This document shows, piece by piece, positions 50,950 through 58,731 of a stretch of 64,000 nucleotides of DNA (its first letter is position 1; each line of letters opens with the position of its first letter). The position numbers and the translations under genes were made by a program. The notes under the pieces were generated by a model. That model was not told the DNA's origin, did not search any database, and saw only the letters and a program-made list of their open reading frames with translations. This DNA comes from Candidatus Aminicenantota bacterium (GTDB lineage Bacteria; Acidobacteriota; Aminicenantia; UBA2199), in assembly GCA_026393835.1 (NCBI GenBank), contig JAPKZK010000040.1, positions 17,484 to 81,483 of the forward strand, in the 5' to 3' direction.

Positions 50950-52400
50950 TTAAGCCACTTTTAATTCTTCGGTTTTATCTTTATCTACCGAAACCCCATC
51001 CTGATATTTCACTCCCTTTAAAACAAGGGGAATGATATTGGAGCTATGTAATTTCTGCCACCTCTGGGACGCTGAATCCACTAACTTAAAAACCAGTGGT
51101 AGGATCGACTCCTCTTTACAACAACCCCGGGTTTTGTAAGTCCGCAAACGCACCGTCGAAAATGCCGATTCAATTACGTTAGTGGACCGTATATGACGCC
51201 AATGCTCCGCCGGAAACTCATAAAAAGCAAGGGTCTGATCTTTGGTTTTCAATAAACAGGCCACGGCTTTGGGGTACTTTGCCTCATAAACTTTAACAAA
51301 ACGGTCAAACGCTTTTAACGCATCTTGCTTAGTGGGGGATTGATAGATTTCATGGATATCTTTTTTGGCTTGAGATTGTAATGATTTAGGCAACTTATCG
51401 AGGATATTGCGTGTCCGGTGTACCCAGCAACGCTGCTGAACTGTTGATGGATATTCCTTTTCCAGGGCATTCCAAAAACCCAATGCGCCATCTCCTATCG
51501 CAAGAGATGGGCCTACACTCAGGCCCCGCTGCTTTAAATCTATAAGAATATCGTGCCACGTCATCTCACTTTCTCTATAACCAATATCCATCGCTACCAG
51601 TTCCTTTTGGCCATCAGCAGTTGCACCCAATATCACAAATACGCAACTCTTCTCCTCTTTTAGACGGATGTTAAAGTAAATCCCGTCTACCCACCAGTAC
51701 ACGTATCTTTTTTTGGTCATATCCTGACACTTCCATTTTTGATATTCTTGTTCCCACGCTTCCTTGAGACGATTTAAGCTGCCAGGAGAGAACGATACAG
51801 GCTTACCCACCAATTGCGAGAGCACATCGGAAAAGCGCGTACTTGAGACCCCGTGCAAATACAAAAAGGGAAGAAAATCTTCAATATTCTCACTTCTTCT
51901 TAAGTATTTGGGGATCATCTGGCTTTGGTACAAAATCTGCTCTTTGTTATCATCGGTCCATTCCTGATCACGGCTGCGTGGTACTTTCACCGATACATCA
52001 CCTATGCCCGTCTGAATCCTGCGCTCCGGATGATAACCATTACGAACGATTCGCTGGCGACCGTCAGGCATTTTTTTGGCGCAGTGACCTTCAATAAAAT
52101 CTTTGATTTCGGTTTCTAATGCCAAACGAAGCATCAATTCAGCGCCTTTGCGCGCTAAATCTTGAAATGTCGTCTTAAAAAAATTTTCAGGTAGACTTTC
52201 TTCAAATTTTGCTGTAAAATCTTTCATGTGGCGTGTGCCTCCTTTGTTATTTTTTTTACAGGGAATTTTAACAAAGTTAAGCATACGCCACACTCCTTCA
52301 TTTTTCAAGGTTTTTTTATCATACACAAGATTCTATTATATCTCCCCGTGCGTGGTCGCCCTAAAATTATTCAAAATGAGAATTGCAGGGTTTCACCCCT
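50839..52400. mobile_element. IS256-type insertion sequence (approximate limits)
   Basis: Defined by the transposase plus flanking non-coding sequence. The ends are estimates: on the left a palindrome at 50839-50856, on the right an AT-rich leader with AACAAAGTTAAGCATACGCCAC near 52270-52295. No matching terminal repeats or target duplication were confirmed by eye. Confidence 0.5.
50950..52227 (-). CDS. IS256-family (mutator-type) transposase
   Basis: The DDE transposase has 425 residues from ATG 52227 (AAAGGAGGC upstream; an in-frame extension to 52326 lacks support). The first catalytic Asp lies in YVYWWVDGIYFNIR, the second in SLAIGDGALGFWNALE, and the Glu in STNVIESAFSTVRLR. The C-x2-H motif QQRCWVHRTRNILDKLP between D2 and E is characteristic of the family. 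The N-terminal LARKGAELMLRLALETEI and GYHPERRIQTGIGDV are also typical. The frame is intact, so the element may be active. I could not define its terminal inverted repeats by eye. Confidence 0.93.
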   Translation of the reverse strand: MKDFTAKFEESLPENFFKTTFQDLARKGAELMLRLALETEIKDFIEGHCAKKMPDGRQRIVRNGYHPERRIQTGIGDVSVKVPRSRDQEWTDDNKEQILYQSQMIPKYLRRSENIEDFLPFLYLHGVSSTRFSDVLSQLVGKPVSFSPGSLNRLKEAWEQEYQKWKCQDMTKKRYVYWWVDGIYFNIRLKEEKSCVFVILGATADGQKELVAMDIGYRESEMTWHDILIDLKQRGLSVGPSLAIGDGALGFWNALEKEYPSTVQQRCWVHRTRNILDKLPKSLQSQAKKDIHEIYQSPTKQDALKAFDRFVKVYEAKYPKAVACLLKTKDQTLAFYEFPAEHWRHIRSTNVIESAFSTVRLRTYKTRGCCKEESILPLVFKLVDSASQRWQKLHSSNIIPLVLKGVKYQDGVSVDKDKTEELKVA

Positions 52401-52736
52401 GATTCACAGTTTTGTTCATTTACATTTGTTTCGAATTTCGAATTTCACGTGCCGTGATTTCGTGCTTTTTTAGAATGACGTATTCCTGGGCATCCAGGCA
52501 ATTCCAATTGACTTTTCGCGGGGCTTCATGTAAATTACTCAGCCGATTTAGTAAATTGGCAGGAGTACTGTGAAAGATTTATAAGAGGGCGTTTTTCAAT
52601 GGTGCTCTTAAAAGGAGGATATGACGCGCCAGGCAAAAAAGCCCTTCTGATTTTAATCCCGTCGAATTCGACGGGTTTAGAAAACAAGCTGGCCGTAACA
52701 GTTTTACATTAACACCCAGTAGTAAATTTACCTGCC
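52401..52736. other. Intergenic region: repeat copy and hairpin
   Basis: It holds TTCGAATTTCGAATTTC (also at ~17457), the right ~90-bp repeat (52507-52598), and a perfect 18-bp palindrome CCCGTCGAATTCGACGGG (52658-52675) that may terminate transcription of trio 2, whose last stop is at 52737. No gene is seen. Confidence 0.6.
52507..52598 (+). repeat. ~90-bp repeat, right copy
   Basis: Same orientation as the copy at 49016-49110. Shared core segments include ACTTTTCGCGG, AGTAAATTGGC and AGTACTGTGAAAGAT. Confidence 0.65.
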
Positions 52737-54116
52737 CTATTTTTTTGTGACAGCTTTTTCATAATCCATAAGTACCTTCACACCGATGGATGAAATCAGT
52801 TCCATATCGTTTAACGCATGGTTATAAGCATTTCCAAAACTATCTCCAAAATCTTGCTCCAATACATCCCTGGATTTTTTGAGCCACTCGCCGGATTCAG
52901 GGATATGTTTGAACATATAGGCAGAAACTATCCAATGAGAGCTTAACGTTTTTTTAAAAATTTTTTCTATTTCTTCTTTCCTTTTCGAATCCGCATCGGG
53001 TTCGATAAGCACAGCAGATTCTCTCCCCAAACTATCGATTCTTACCAATGTTTCTATGCAAAGGTTTTCCAATTTTTTTGCTGCGCACATTATTCCAATT
53101 TCTTGAAGGCTTGATAAAACCTGTATTTCCGGTGGAATATCTAAATTTTTATTTAAAGACATCTCTCCTATTTGCCCTAGACTACCAATTATCTCACGAC
53201 CGGCAGAGGGCATATTGTTTTCAACACTCATCATACCAGCCTTTTCCAATTCTATTATTAAAATGGGGTAATCGATTTTTGAAGCAAATTTACTTTTATT
53301 GGTCATTCCAAATTCTATCAGATCAGAGATATTAATAGCCGCTTGCATCATATAATTCTCTAATTTTACCTTCGCGCATTCGCAACTAATATATTGATAA
53401 TTCGAAATTATATTCTTGTATATATTATTGAGAGTTCTGTCATTGAGCCCTGGCGACTCCAATATAATTTTTCCTAGATAATTTAATTTTTCTATCCCCA
53501 TAGAATATGTACCAATATCATGTTCGTGGGTTGCGTGGATGATTAAATGCCCCATATAAGCAATCTTTCGTTTTGTTTCTTCAATAATTTTTTCATCAAT
53601 CTTTTTATTACTCTTATTCCCCTTAATAAATGGTCGCACTGAAAACCGAAACAATCTTGTCAATACAGCAGATACATTTGAATGTATGAATATTAAAACA
53701 TAAAGTATCAATACAAATAATGAAAGGACAAAAAGGATCACGCATATTTTAAACACTTTCCCCGATAATGGAATAGTATTAACTATAGACAGCAATTGAA
53801 ATACTATAATAAATACCATCAAAATTACATACAGCGATATTCCTATTTTTTTTAAAGGTGGATATTCTTTAATAGTAACTGAGGAAGAGATTAAAAAAGC
53901 AGAGATAAGGATAGTCGCCAACGTCGGGAGGAACACAAGCAGTATATCCCGTTGCAATTGATCATCTGACACGGAATTCTCACAGCAAAAGATATAAAAA
54001 TATGAAAGGGTAAAACTTAATAATAGCACGAAAGATATTATAAACTTCATTTTAAAATATCTTTTTGCTTCATATATTTTCACTTGATCATATTTGAGTT
54101 TCATCAGTTTTTCCAT
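52737..54116 (-). CDS. Four-TM membrane protein with helical-repeat cytosolic domain (third gene of trio 2)
   Basis: The 459-residue protein has TM segments at ~23-45, 58-82, 92-115 and 122-146 (FIISFVLLLSFTLSYFYIF, LVFLPTLATILISAFLI, LYVILMVFIIVFQLLSI, ILFVLSLFVLILYVLIF). The cytosolic remainder is an all-helical solenoid (SLGQIGEMSLNKNLDIPPEI, LSSLQEIGIMCAAKKLENL) of HEAT/TPR type. It overlaps the receiver gene by 29 bp (or starts at 54104). Gene order and architecture equal trio 1 (17792-19018), so it is a genuine component of the signalling unit. No named family; possibly the output or stimulus-sensing subunit. Confidence 0.75.
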   Translation of the reverse strand: MEKLMKLKYDQVKIYEAKRYFKMKFIISFVLLLSFTLSYFYIFCCENSVSDDQLQRDILLVFLPTLATILISAFLISSSVTIKEYPPLKKIGISLYVILMVFIIVFQLLSIVNTIPLSGKVFKICVILFVLSLFVLILYVLIFIHSNVSAVLTRLFRFSVRPFIKGNKSNKKIDEKIIEETKRKIAYMGHLIIHATHEHDIGTYSMGIEKLNYLGKIILESPGLNDRTLNNIYKNIISNYQYISCECAKVKLENYMMQAAINISDLIEFGMTNKSKFASKIDYPILIIELEKAGMMSVENNMPSAGREIIGSLGQIGEMSLNKNLDIPPEIQVLSSLQEIGIMCAAKKLENLCIETLVRIDSLGRESAVLIEPDADSKRKEEIEKIFKKTLSSHWIVSAYMFKHIPESGEWLKKSRDVLEQDFGDSFGNAYNHALNDMELISSIGVKVLMDYEKAVTKK

Positions 54117-54534
54117 TTAATTTATTAAATAAACCGTCAACATGATTTTTGAAATCAGGCAATTCAGTAAGCCTTTTGTTTAAAATAGACTTAACACCTA
54201 AGCTTCGAATTTCATTAAGAATGGCATCTTCGTTAACAACAGTGAAAACCATCATTTTTGCTGGATCATATTCGCTTACATTTTCAAATTTCTTTTCAAT
54301 AAGCATTCTTAATAATTCAAGCCCTACATAAGGATTATCCGTTTCAAATTCGGTTCCACAGGGAATATTTAAATCGAAAATAATTGCGTCGTATTTTTTC
54401 CCTCCTCTTAATTGTTGAAGAGCTTCGGTCGCATCTGATGCAATGTCTACAATATAACCTCCCCGTACAAGTACGGTTTTATATTGTATTAACTGGATTT
54501 TTCCTTCATCTTCTATCCATAATATTCTCTTCAT
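54088..54534 (-). CDS. Response-regulator receiver (trio 2)
   Basis: The single receiver domain has 148 residues from the preferred ATG at 54534 (MKRILWIEDEG). The ATG at 54546 lies in GGAGGAAAAC, which acts as the SD. The acidic pocket is WIEDE, the phospho-acceptor Asp is in AIIFDLNIPCG, and Lys in ILNKRL is near the C-terminus. As in trio 1 there is an inserted loop after beta3 and no output domain. It takes phosphate from the PAS kinase upstream and must act through a partner, plausibly the membrane protein whose gene it overlaps. Confidence 0.85.
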   Translation of the reverse strand: MKRILWIEDEGKIQLIQYKTVLVRGGYIVDIASDATEALQQLRGGKKYDAIIFDLNIPCGTEFETDNPYVGLELLRMLIEKKFENVSEYDPAKMMVFTVVNEDAILNEIRSLGVKSILNKRLTELPDFKNHVDGLFNKLNGKTDETQI

Positions 54535-54546
54535 GTTTTCCTCCAT

Positions 54547-56721
54547 TTAATTTTGACATTTTGGTAAAGTGACCCTGACTTTTGTAAGATATGGGACCTT
54601 TGGATATCCTTTTGCATCACTGACAGGTGTGCTTGTTACAATTATATCGCCGCCATGTTTTCTGGCAATTTTTATTGCTTCCGAGAGCCCAATTCCCGAA
54701 CCTGTTCTATTCAAATCAAATGAAAGCTTTCCACGATAACCACATTCAAATATTTTGCCTTTCTCTATCTCTTCAGGGAGTATACCCACTCCATAATTCA
54801 CTATTTCTATCGCGACATCTTTTGCCAGGTTTTCAACCTGGATGCGAATGTTTTGTTTCTGGCTGGAATACTTTACCGCATTGTGGATGAGATTGTGAAG
54901 CATTCTTATTAAATCTTCTTTCGACATCTCGATCTCAAGTAACATATCTCCGGGAATTTCTATCGCTACCTCCTTTTGAAAAGCGTATATCCGGTATATA
55001 TTAACCGTTTCTTTTATACAGTCATAGAGGTTTTCCGTTTTAAACTCATAATGCACATCTTCACTTTTTTTATTCCAACCCGATAAATAACTTCTCAAAT
55101 TTTCAACATCCGTATATGCGATTTTCGAGGTGTCGGTAATCGTATGAGCGATATACAAAATATATAGTTTATCCAGGTATCCAAGCTGACTTAAAATATC
55201 GCCAATTTCTTCTTGAAAATTCGACTCTGCTTTTAATGCAATATATTCACATAGACTAATCCTGACATTTCTCTGAGTATTTCTAAGTTCAATGATATCG
55301 TCTATTCGGTGCTCATTCGAAAATTCTCTCAGTTGTAAAATAAATTCTTTTAATTTAAATAAAAATTCTTTTTCTTCTTTAGTATGTATTGCTATAAAAT
55401 CTTCTAACCTCGCAGCAATCTCTTTTGATAAGTCTTTTATTGTTTTTAATAATGTAAAAGGATTGCCACCTAAGTTATTTAAGGTTTTTATTCTATCGCC
55501 CCCTAATTTCCATTCGATCCACTGTTTTATTTCTTCCACAAGCGTGTCCGCATTTAATTTTATGCTCGCTATAGGCGCCATGAATTGATGAGAAAATCGC
55601 TGGATATCTTCTTTGTTGCGAAGCATCTCCTCTAATTTCATGTTAACTGTCGCATCTCTTATAGTTCCCTGTCTTCCGATGCTATTCCCTTCGTGATCTT
55701 TTAAAAGCTGACAATCTATTTCCGTCCAGAAGAATTCCCCTGTCTTTTTTTTAACAGAAAGTTTGTAGTCTAATAAAAATTCTCCTTCGGAATCCGCTTC
55801 TATAAGTGCGTTTATAAATTCTTTTTCGATATCCTCGCTTGCATGCAATTCATTAATGTCAATTCCTATAAGATCTTCCCATTTTGAATATCCACACATT
55901 TGTGCAAAAGCTTTATTACAGTATGAAATTAATTGTTTATCCCCCTTCTTTTTAACCTGGTAGGCCCCCGTAGGCATCTCTTCCAATATTTTTCTTATCT
56001 TATAATCTTCGGTTATATCTCTTAAAGTCCCCTCTCTACCTGATTCTTTCCCATTTTCATCAAAAATAGTGCTAGAACTTGCCGATACTACAATTTCTTC
56101 ACCATTTATTTTTTTCATTTCAACAGGACAATTTTCTACTTTACCTTCAATTGCCAGTTTACCGATGAATTTATCCATACCTTCAGTATCTCTATAGAAT
56201 TGCCTTACGCTCTGGCCTTCTATTTGATATGGGTGAGTATAACCGAACATTTTTGCGATAACAGGATTGGCTTTGACAAATGTTTCTTTATCCGGCCCGA
56301 TTCGATATATTCCTTCATTCATATTATCGATGACCCTCTCGTACCATCCATCGATTAAAACTCCTCTAGTTCCTATCTCTTTTCCTTTATCATCATGTAC
56401 AAAATGAGCAGAGGTACTCAGATATATTTTTTTTCCTTGCTTGTCCTTCCAATGTAAAGTTTCATTCAAAAAAACTGTTTCCCTTCTCATTTTATCAAGT
56501 AATCTTTCCCTATCGTCAGGATTGTAATACAATTCAATAATTTTCATCCCGATCAATTCTTCTCTAGCGGAGTATCTAAATATTCGCACCATAGAATGAT
56601 TGCAGTAGACCAATACACCGTTGTTATCAACCTGGTATATTCCTACAGGTAGATTTTCGACAAAATCCTCGAAATCGATTTGTTTTACCTTCAGCTCATT
56701 CTTACCTTCACTTATAGCCAT
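54547..56721 (-). CDS. Triple-PAS sensor histidine kinase (trio 2)
   Basis: The protein has 724 residues from ATG 56721 (AAAGGAGGC upstream; an in-frame extension to 56772 lacks an SD). Three PAS domains (~15-130, ~135-245, ~250-365) start LPVGIYQVD, then YNEGIYRIG-like (MNEGIYRIG) and MPTGAYQVK, each with PAC endings (GREGTLRDIT, GRQGTIRDAT). His378 lies in QRFSHQFMAPIASIKLNA, a near-canonical H-box. The HATPase domain (~610-724) has LIHNAVKYS and GSGIGLSEAI. It shares CGYRGK with the trio-1 kinase (FGYRGK there). It is cytosolic, likely sensing an intracellular signal, and is the first gene of its operon. Confidence 0.88.
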   Translation of the reverse strand: MAISEGKNELKVKQIDFEDFVENLPVGIYQVDNNGVLVYCNHSMVRIFRYSAREELIGMKIIELYYNPDDRERLLDKMRRETVFLNETLHWKDKQGKKIYLSTSAHFVHDDKGKEIGTRGVLIDGWYERVIDNMNEGIYRIGPDKETFVKANPVIAKMFGYTHPYQIEGQSVRQFYRDTEGMDKFIGKLAIEGKVENCPVEMKKINGEEIVVSASSSTIFDENGKESGREGTLRDITEDYKIRKILEEMPTGAYQVKKKGDKQLISYCNKAFAQMCGYSKWEDLIGIDINELHASEDIEKEFINALIEADSEGEFLLDYKLSVKKKTGEFFWTEIDCQLLKDHEGNSIGRQGTIRDATVNMKLEEMLRNKEDIQRFSHQFMAPIASIKLNADTLVEEIKQWIEWKLGGDRIKTLNNLGGNPFTLLKTIKDLSKEIAARLEDFIAIHTKEEKEFLFKLKEFILQLREFSNEHRIDDIIELRNTQRNVRISLCEYIALKAESNFQEEIGDILSQLGYLDKLYILYIAHTITDTSKIAYTDVENLRSYLSGWNKKSEDVHYEFKTENLYDCIKETVNIYRIYAFQKEVAIEIPGDMLLEIEMSKEDLIRMLHNLIHNAVKYSSQKQNIRIQVENLAKDVAIEIVNYGVGILPEEIEKGKIFECGYRGKLSFDLNRTGSGIGLSEAIKIARKHGGDIIVTSTPVSDAKGYPKVPYLTKVRVTLPKCQN

Positions 56722-56958
56722 TCTCTCTTGGCCTCCTTTACCAATATTATATTGTAAAATAAAAAAAATCAAAATGCAAGGACTTTTTTAAATTTCTCAA
56801 GAAAACAGGGACACTGAATTGGATCGCCCGAAACCGGGGCGAGAATCTTTGGGTAATTTGTTCCGGTTGCACCGAATGCCTTCCAATAACATAGTTTCAC
56901 AGTTGGGAAATGGAAAGGTGATTGTTGTTGGTGGTCTTGATAATCCACTTGCCCATAA

Positions 56959-58224
56959 TTATTTCACGTCCCCGGAAGAGTTATCGACCATGTCATTATA
57001 TTTCATATCCCCAATGTATACATCCGCGGCAGGATCGATAAAACGCTGAATATTTGTCACAAGCCTATGGACGGTATTACCACAGGTGCCTTTGGGAATA
57101 ATTGCCGTTAAATGTTTATCAGTGATTTCCATAAAAATCGGCTGCCACAAATGCCTGTCTACTCCATAAACGTGAACTTTCATGGGGCCCAATCGAATAG
57201 GGTTCCCCCATAAACGGAATCGGTTCCTGGCCCTGCCGAAAGTGGATTTTATCCAATAATCGAACGTTTCCTTGTTCAACGGCTCTTTAAACTTTATGGA
57301 AAGAGGGGAACCGATTAATTTTTGAAAGGCCCCCGGCCTTTGTATGCTTTCTTTTTCAATGGAAAACCAGATCTTTTCCTCTGTTTTTTTCATCAGAGCA
57401 TCATAAATGCGCTGAATGTAGATAATATGGCTGCGATGATCCCGGAAATTACCGCTCCTGTTGGTAACTTTACCGTAATCATAAAAATCATGCCCACCGC
57501 GTCCTACCGGGGATGGGAACCTTAATTGACTGATGGCATAAAGAGGAAAGTAGATATCCTGGAGGCGTTTCAATTTGTCATGAACCACGGAAATTTTATC
57601 CACCAGTGTGAACTTTGAAGCCCTTCTCTCTATAATTTCCATAGTGTCTTCTTCATCATCGATACCGGCAGCCGTATTCTCGTCGTCCTCTTCTATCTCA
57701 TCCCGCGGTTCCATTTCTTTATCGATTTGATAAATACTGTCATGCTGAAACATTATCCTGGCGTATCGATGGGGATTATTTAAGCGGACAACCTTGTTCC
57801 AGAGTACATCGAAAGTCAACCCACTCAACCAGACGTGATCCAATTCAGGGGCGTCGCAAACCACTTTCTTTATCCAGCGATCGACCAGTTGGCTTTCATG
57901 AATACTATAAAAAACAAAATACCGGGGCGTAAGCGTTTCCAGGAAACCCATAAATAATTCTTTTTTATCGGTTTCCTGGATTTTGAATAGATTGTCGCCG
58001 ATTTGAGTGGAAAGGATCCCCCTGTATTTCATAATACTTGTGACGGTTTTGCGGTTCCCGGAATCGCAGGCATGTTCCAGCATATAGCTTTTGACTAATG
58101 GCGCCCTGGTTTTTCTTTCATCGAGTTCTTCCAGTCTATCGGCGGAATAACCGTCCAGGAAACGGATCATTTGTTCCCTGGACTTTATAGACATGATTTC
58201 ATTTGAAATTTCTATTTCAGTCAT
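56959..58224 (-). CDS. Hypothetical protein, 421 aa
   Basis: The soluble protein has no recognised domain. The N-terminal ~110 residues are helical (MIRFLDGYSADRLEELDERK). A strongly acidic patch sits mid-protein (RDEIEEDDENTAAGIDDEED, ~180-200). The C-terminal part is alpha/beta with several conserved-looking Trp/Gly/Arg residues (YWIKSTFGRARNRFRLWGNP, KVHVYGVDRHLWQPIFMEIT). It has no convincing SD. It stands alone between trio 2 and the third repeat array. It could belong to an accessory-gene family, but I cannot propose a function. Confidence 0.6.
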   Translation of the reverse strand: MTEIEISNEIMSIKSREQMIRFLDGYSADRLEELDERKTRAPLVKSYMLEHACDSGNRKTVTSIMKYRGILSTQIGDNLFKIQETDKKELFMGFLETLTPRYFVFYSIHESQLVDRWIKKVVCDAPELDHVWLSGLTFDVLWNKVVRLNNPHRYARIMFQHDSIYQIDKEMEPRDEIEEDDENTAAGIDDEEDTMEIIERRASKFTLVDKISVVHDKLKRLQDIYFPLYAISQLRFPSPVGRGGHDFYDYGKVTNRSGNFRDHRSHIIYIQRIYDALMKKTEEKIWFSIEKESIQRPGAFQKLIGSPLSIKFKEPLNKETFDYWIKSTFGRARNRFRLWGNPIRLGPMKVHVYGVDRHLWQPIFMEITDKHLTAIIPKGTCGNTVHRLVTNIQRFIDPAADVYIGDMKYNDMVDNSSGDVK

Positions 58225-58393
58225 AATTGCCTCGATTCTTATTTTCGGAAATAGTAGCAGAATCCCGAAGGATTGTCAAATCATATATTGGTAACGATTC
58301 ACCCCGGAAAAGGAAAACACTTCGATTTCGAATATTTTATCCCTGGTTCGGCTTGGAATAGTCCCGCGTCGAAACGAAACGTTCCCGGCCCGC
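58225..58393. other. Leader flank of repeat array C
   Basis: There is no gene. Open frames running through this stretch depend on the array's 21-bp period and start at TTG codons without an SD. Confidence 0.5.
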
Positions 58394-58680
58394 AATGCAA
58401 ATGTCACGCTCCGCAATGCAAAGGTCATGCTCCGCAATGCAACGGTCATGCTCCGCAATGCAAAGGTCACGCTCCGCAATGCAAATGTCATGCTCCGAAA
58501 TGCAAAGGTCATGCTCCGCAATGCAACGGTCACGCTCCGAAATGCAAAGGTCATGCTCCGCAATGCAACGGTCTCGCTCCGCAACACAACTGTCATGCTC
58601 CGCAATGCAACGGTCATGCTCCGAAAAACAAAGGTCATGCTCCGAAACGCAACGGTCTCGCTCCGAAACACAAAGACGGA
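58394..58680. repeat. 21-bp tandem repeat array C (13 units plus a partial)
   Basis: Units such as AATGCAAAGGTCATGCTCCGC repeat with an exact 21-bp period for 13 copies, followed by a degenerate 14-bp end. The unit sequence is unrelated to arrays A and B. Five frames remain open, with heptapeptide periods (HAPQCKG, CIAEHDL, FRSMTVA), none with start signals. Not a CRISPR: there is no unique spacer between units. Confidence 0.85.
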
Positions 58681-58731
58681 TAGGGACAGGCGACATGCGC
58701 CGCCCGCCCCCAGGATTTATAAACTTTAAAT

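Noticed and set aside
58394..58680. CRISPR array
   Set aside because: Units abut with no unique spacers, the period is only 21 bp, and no cas gene is present.
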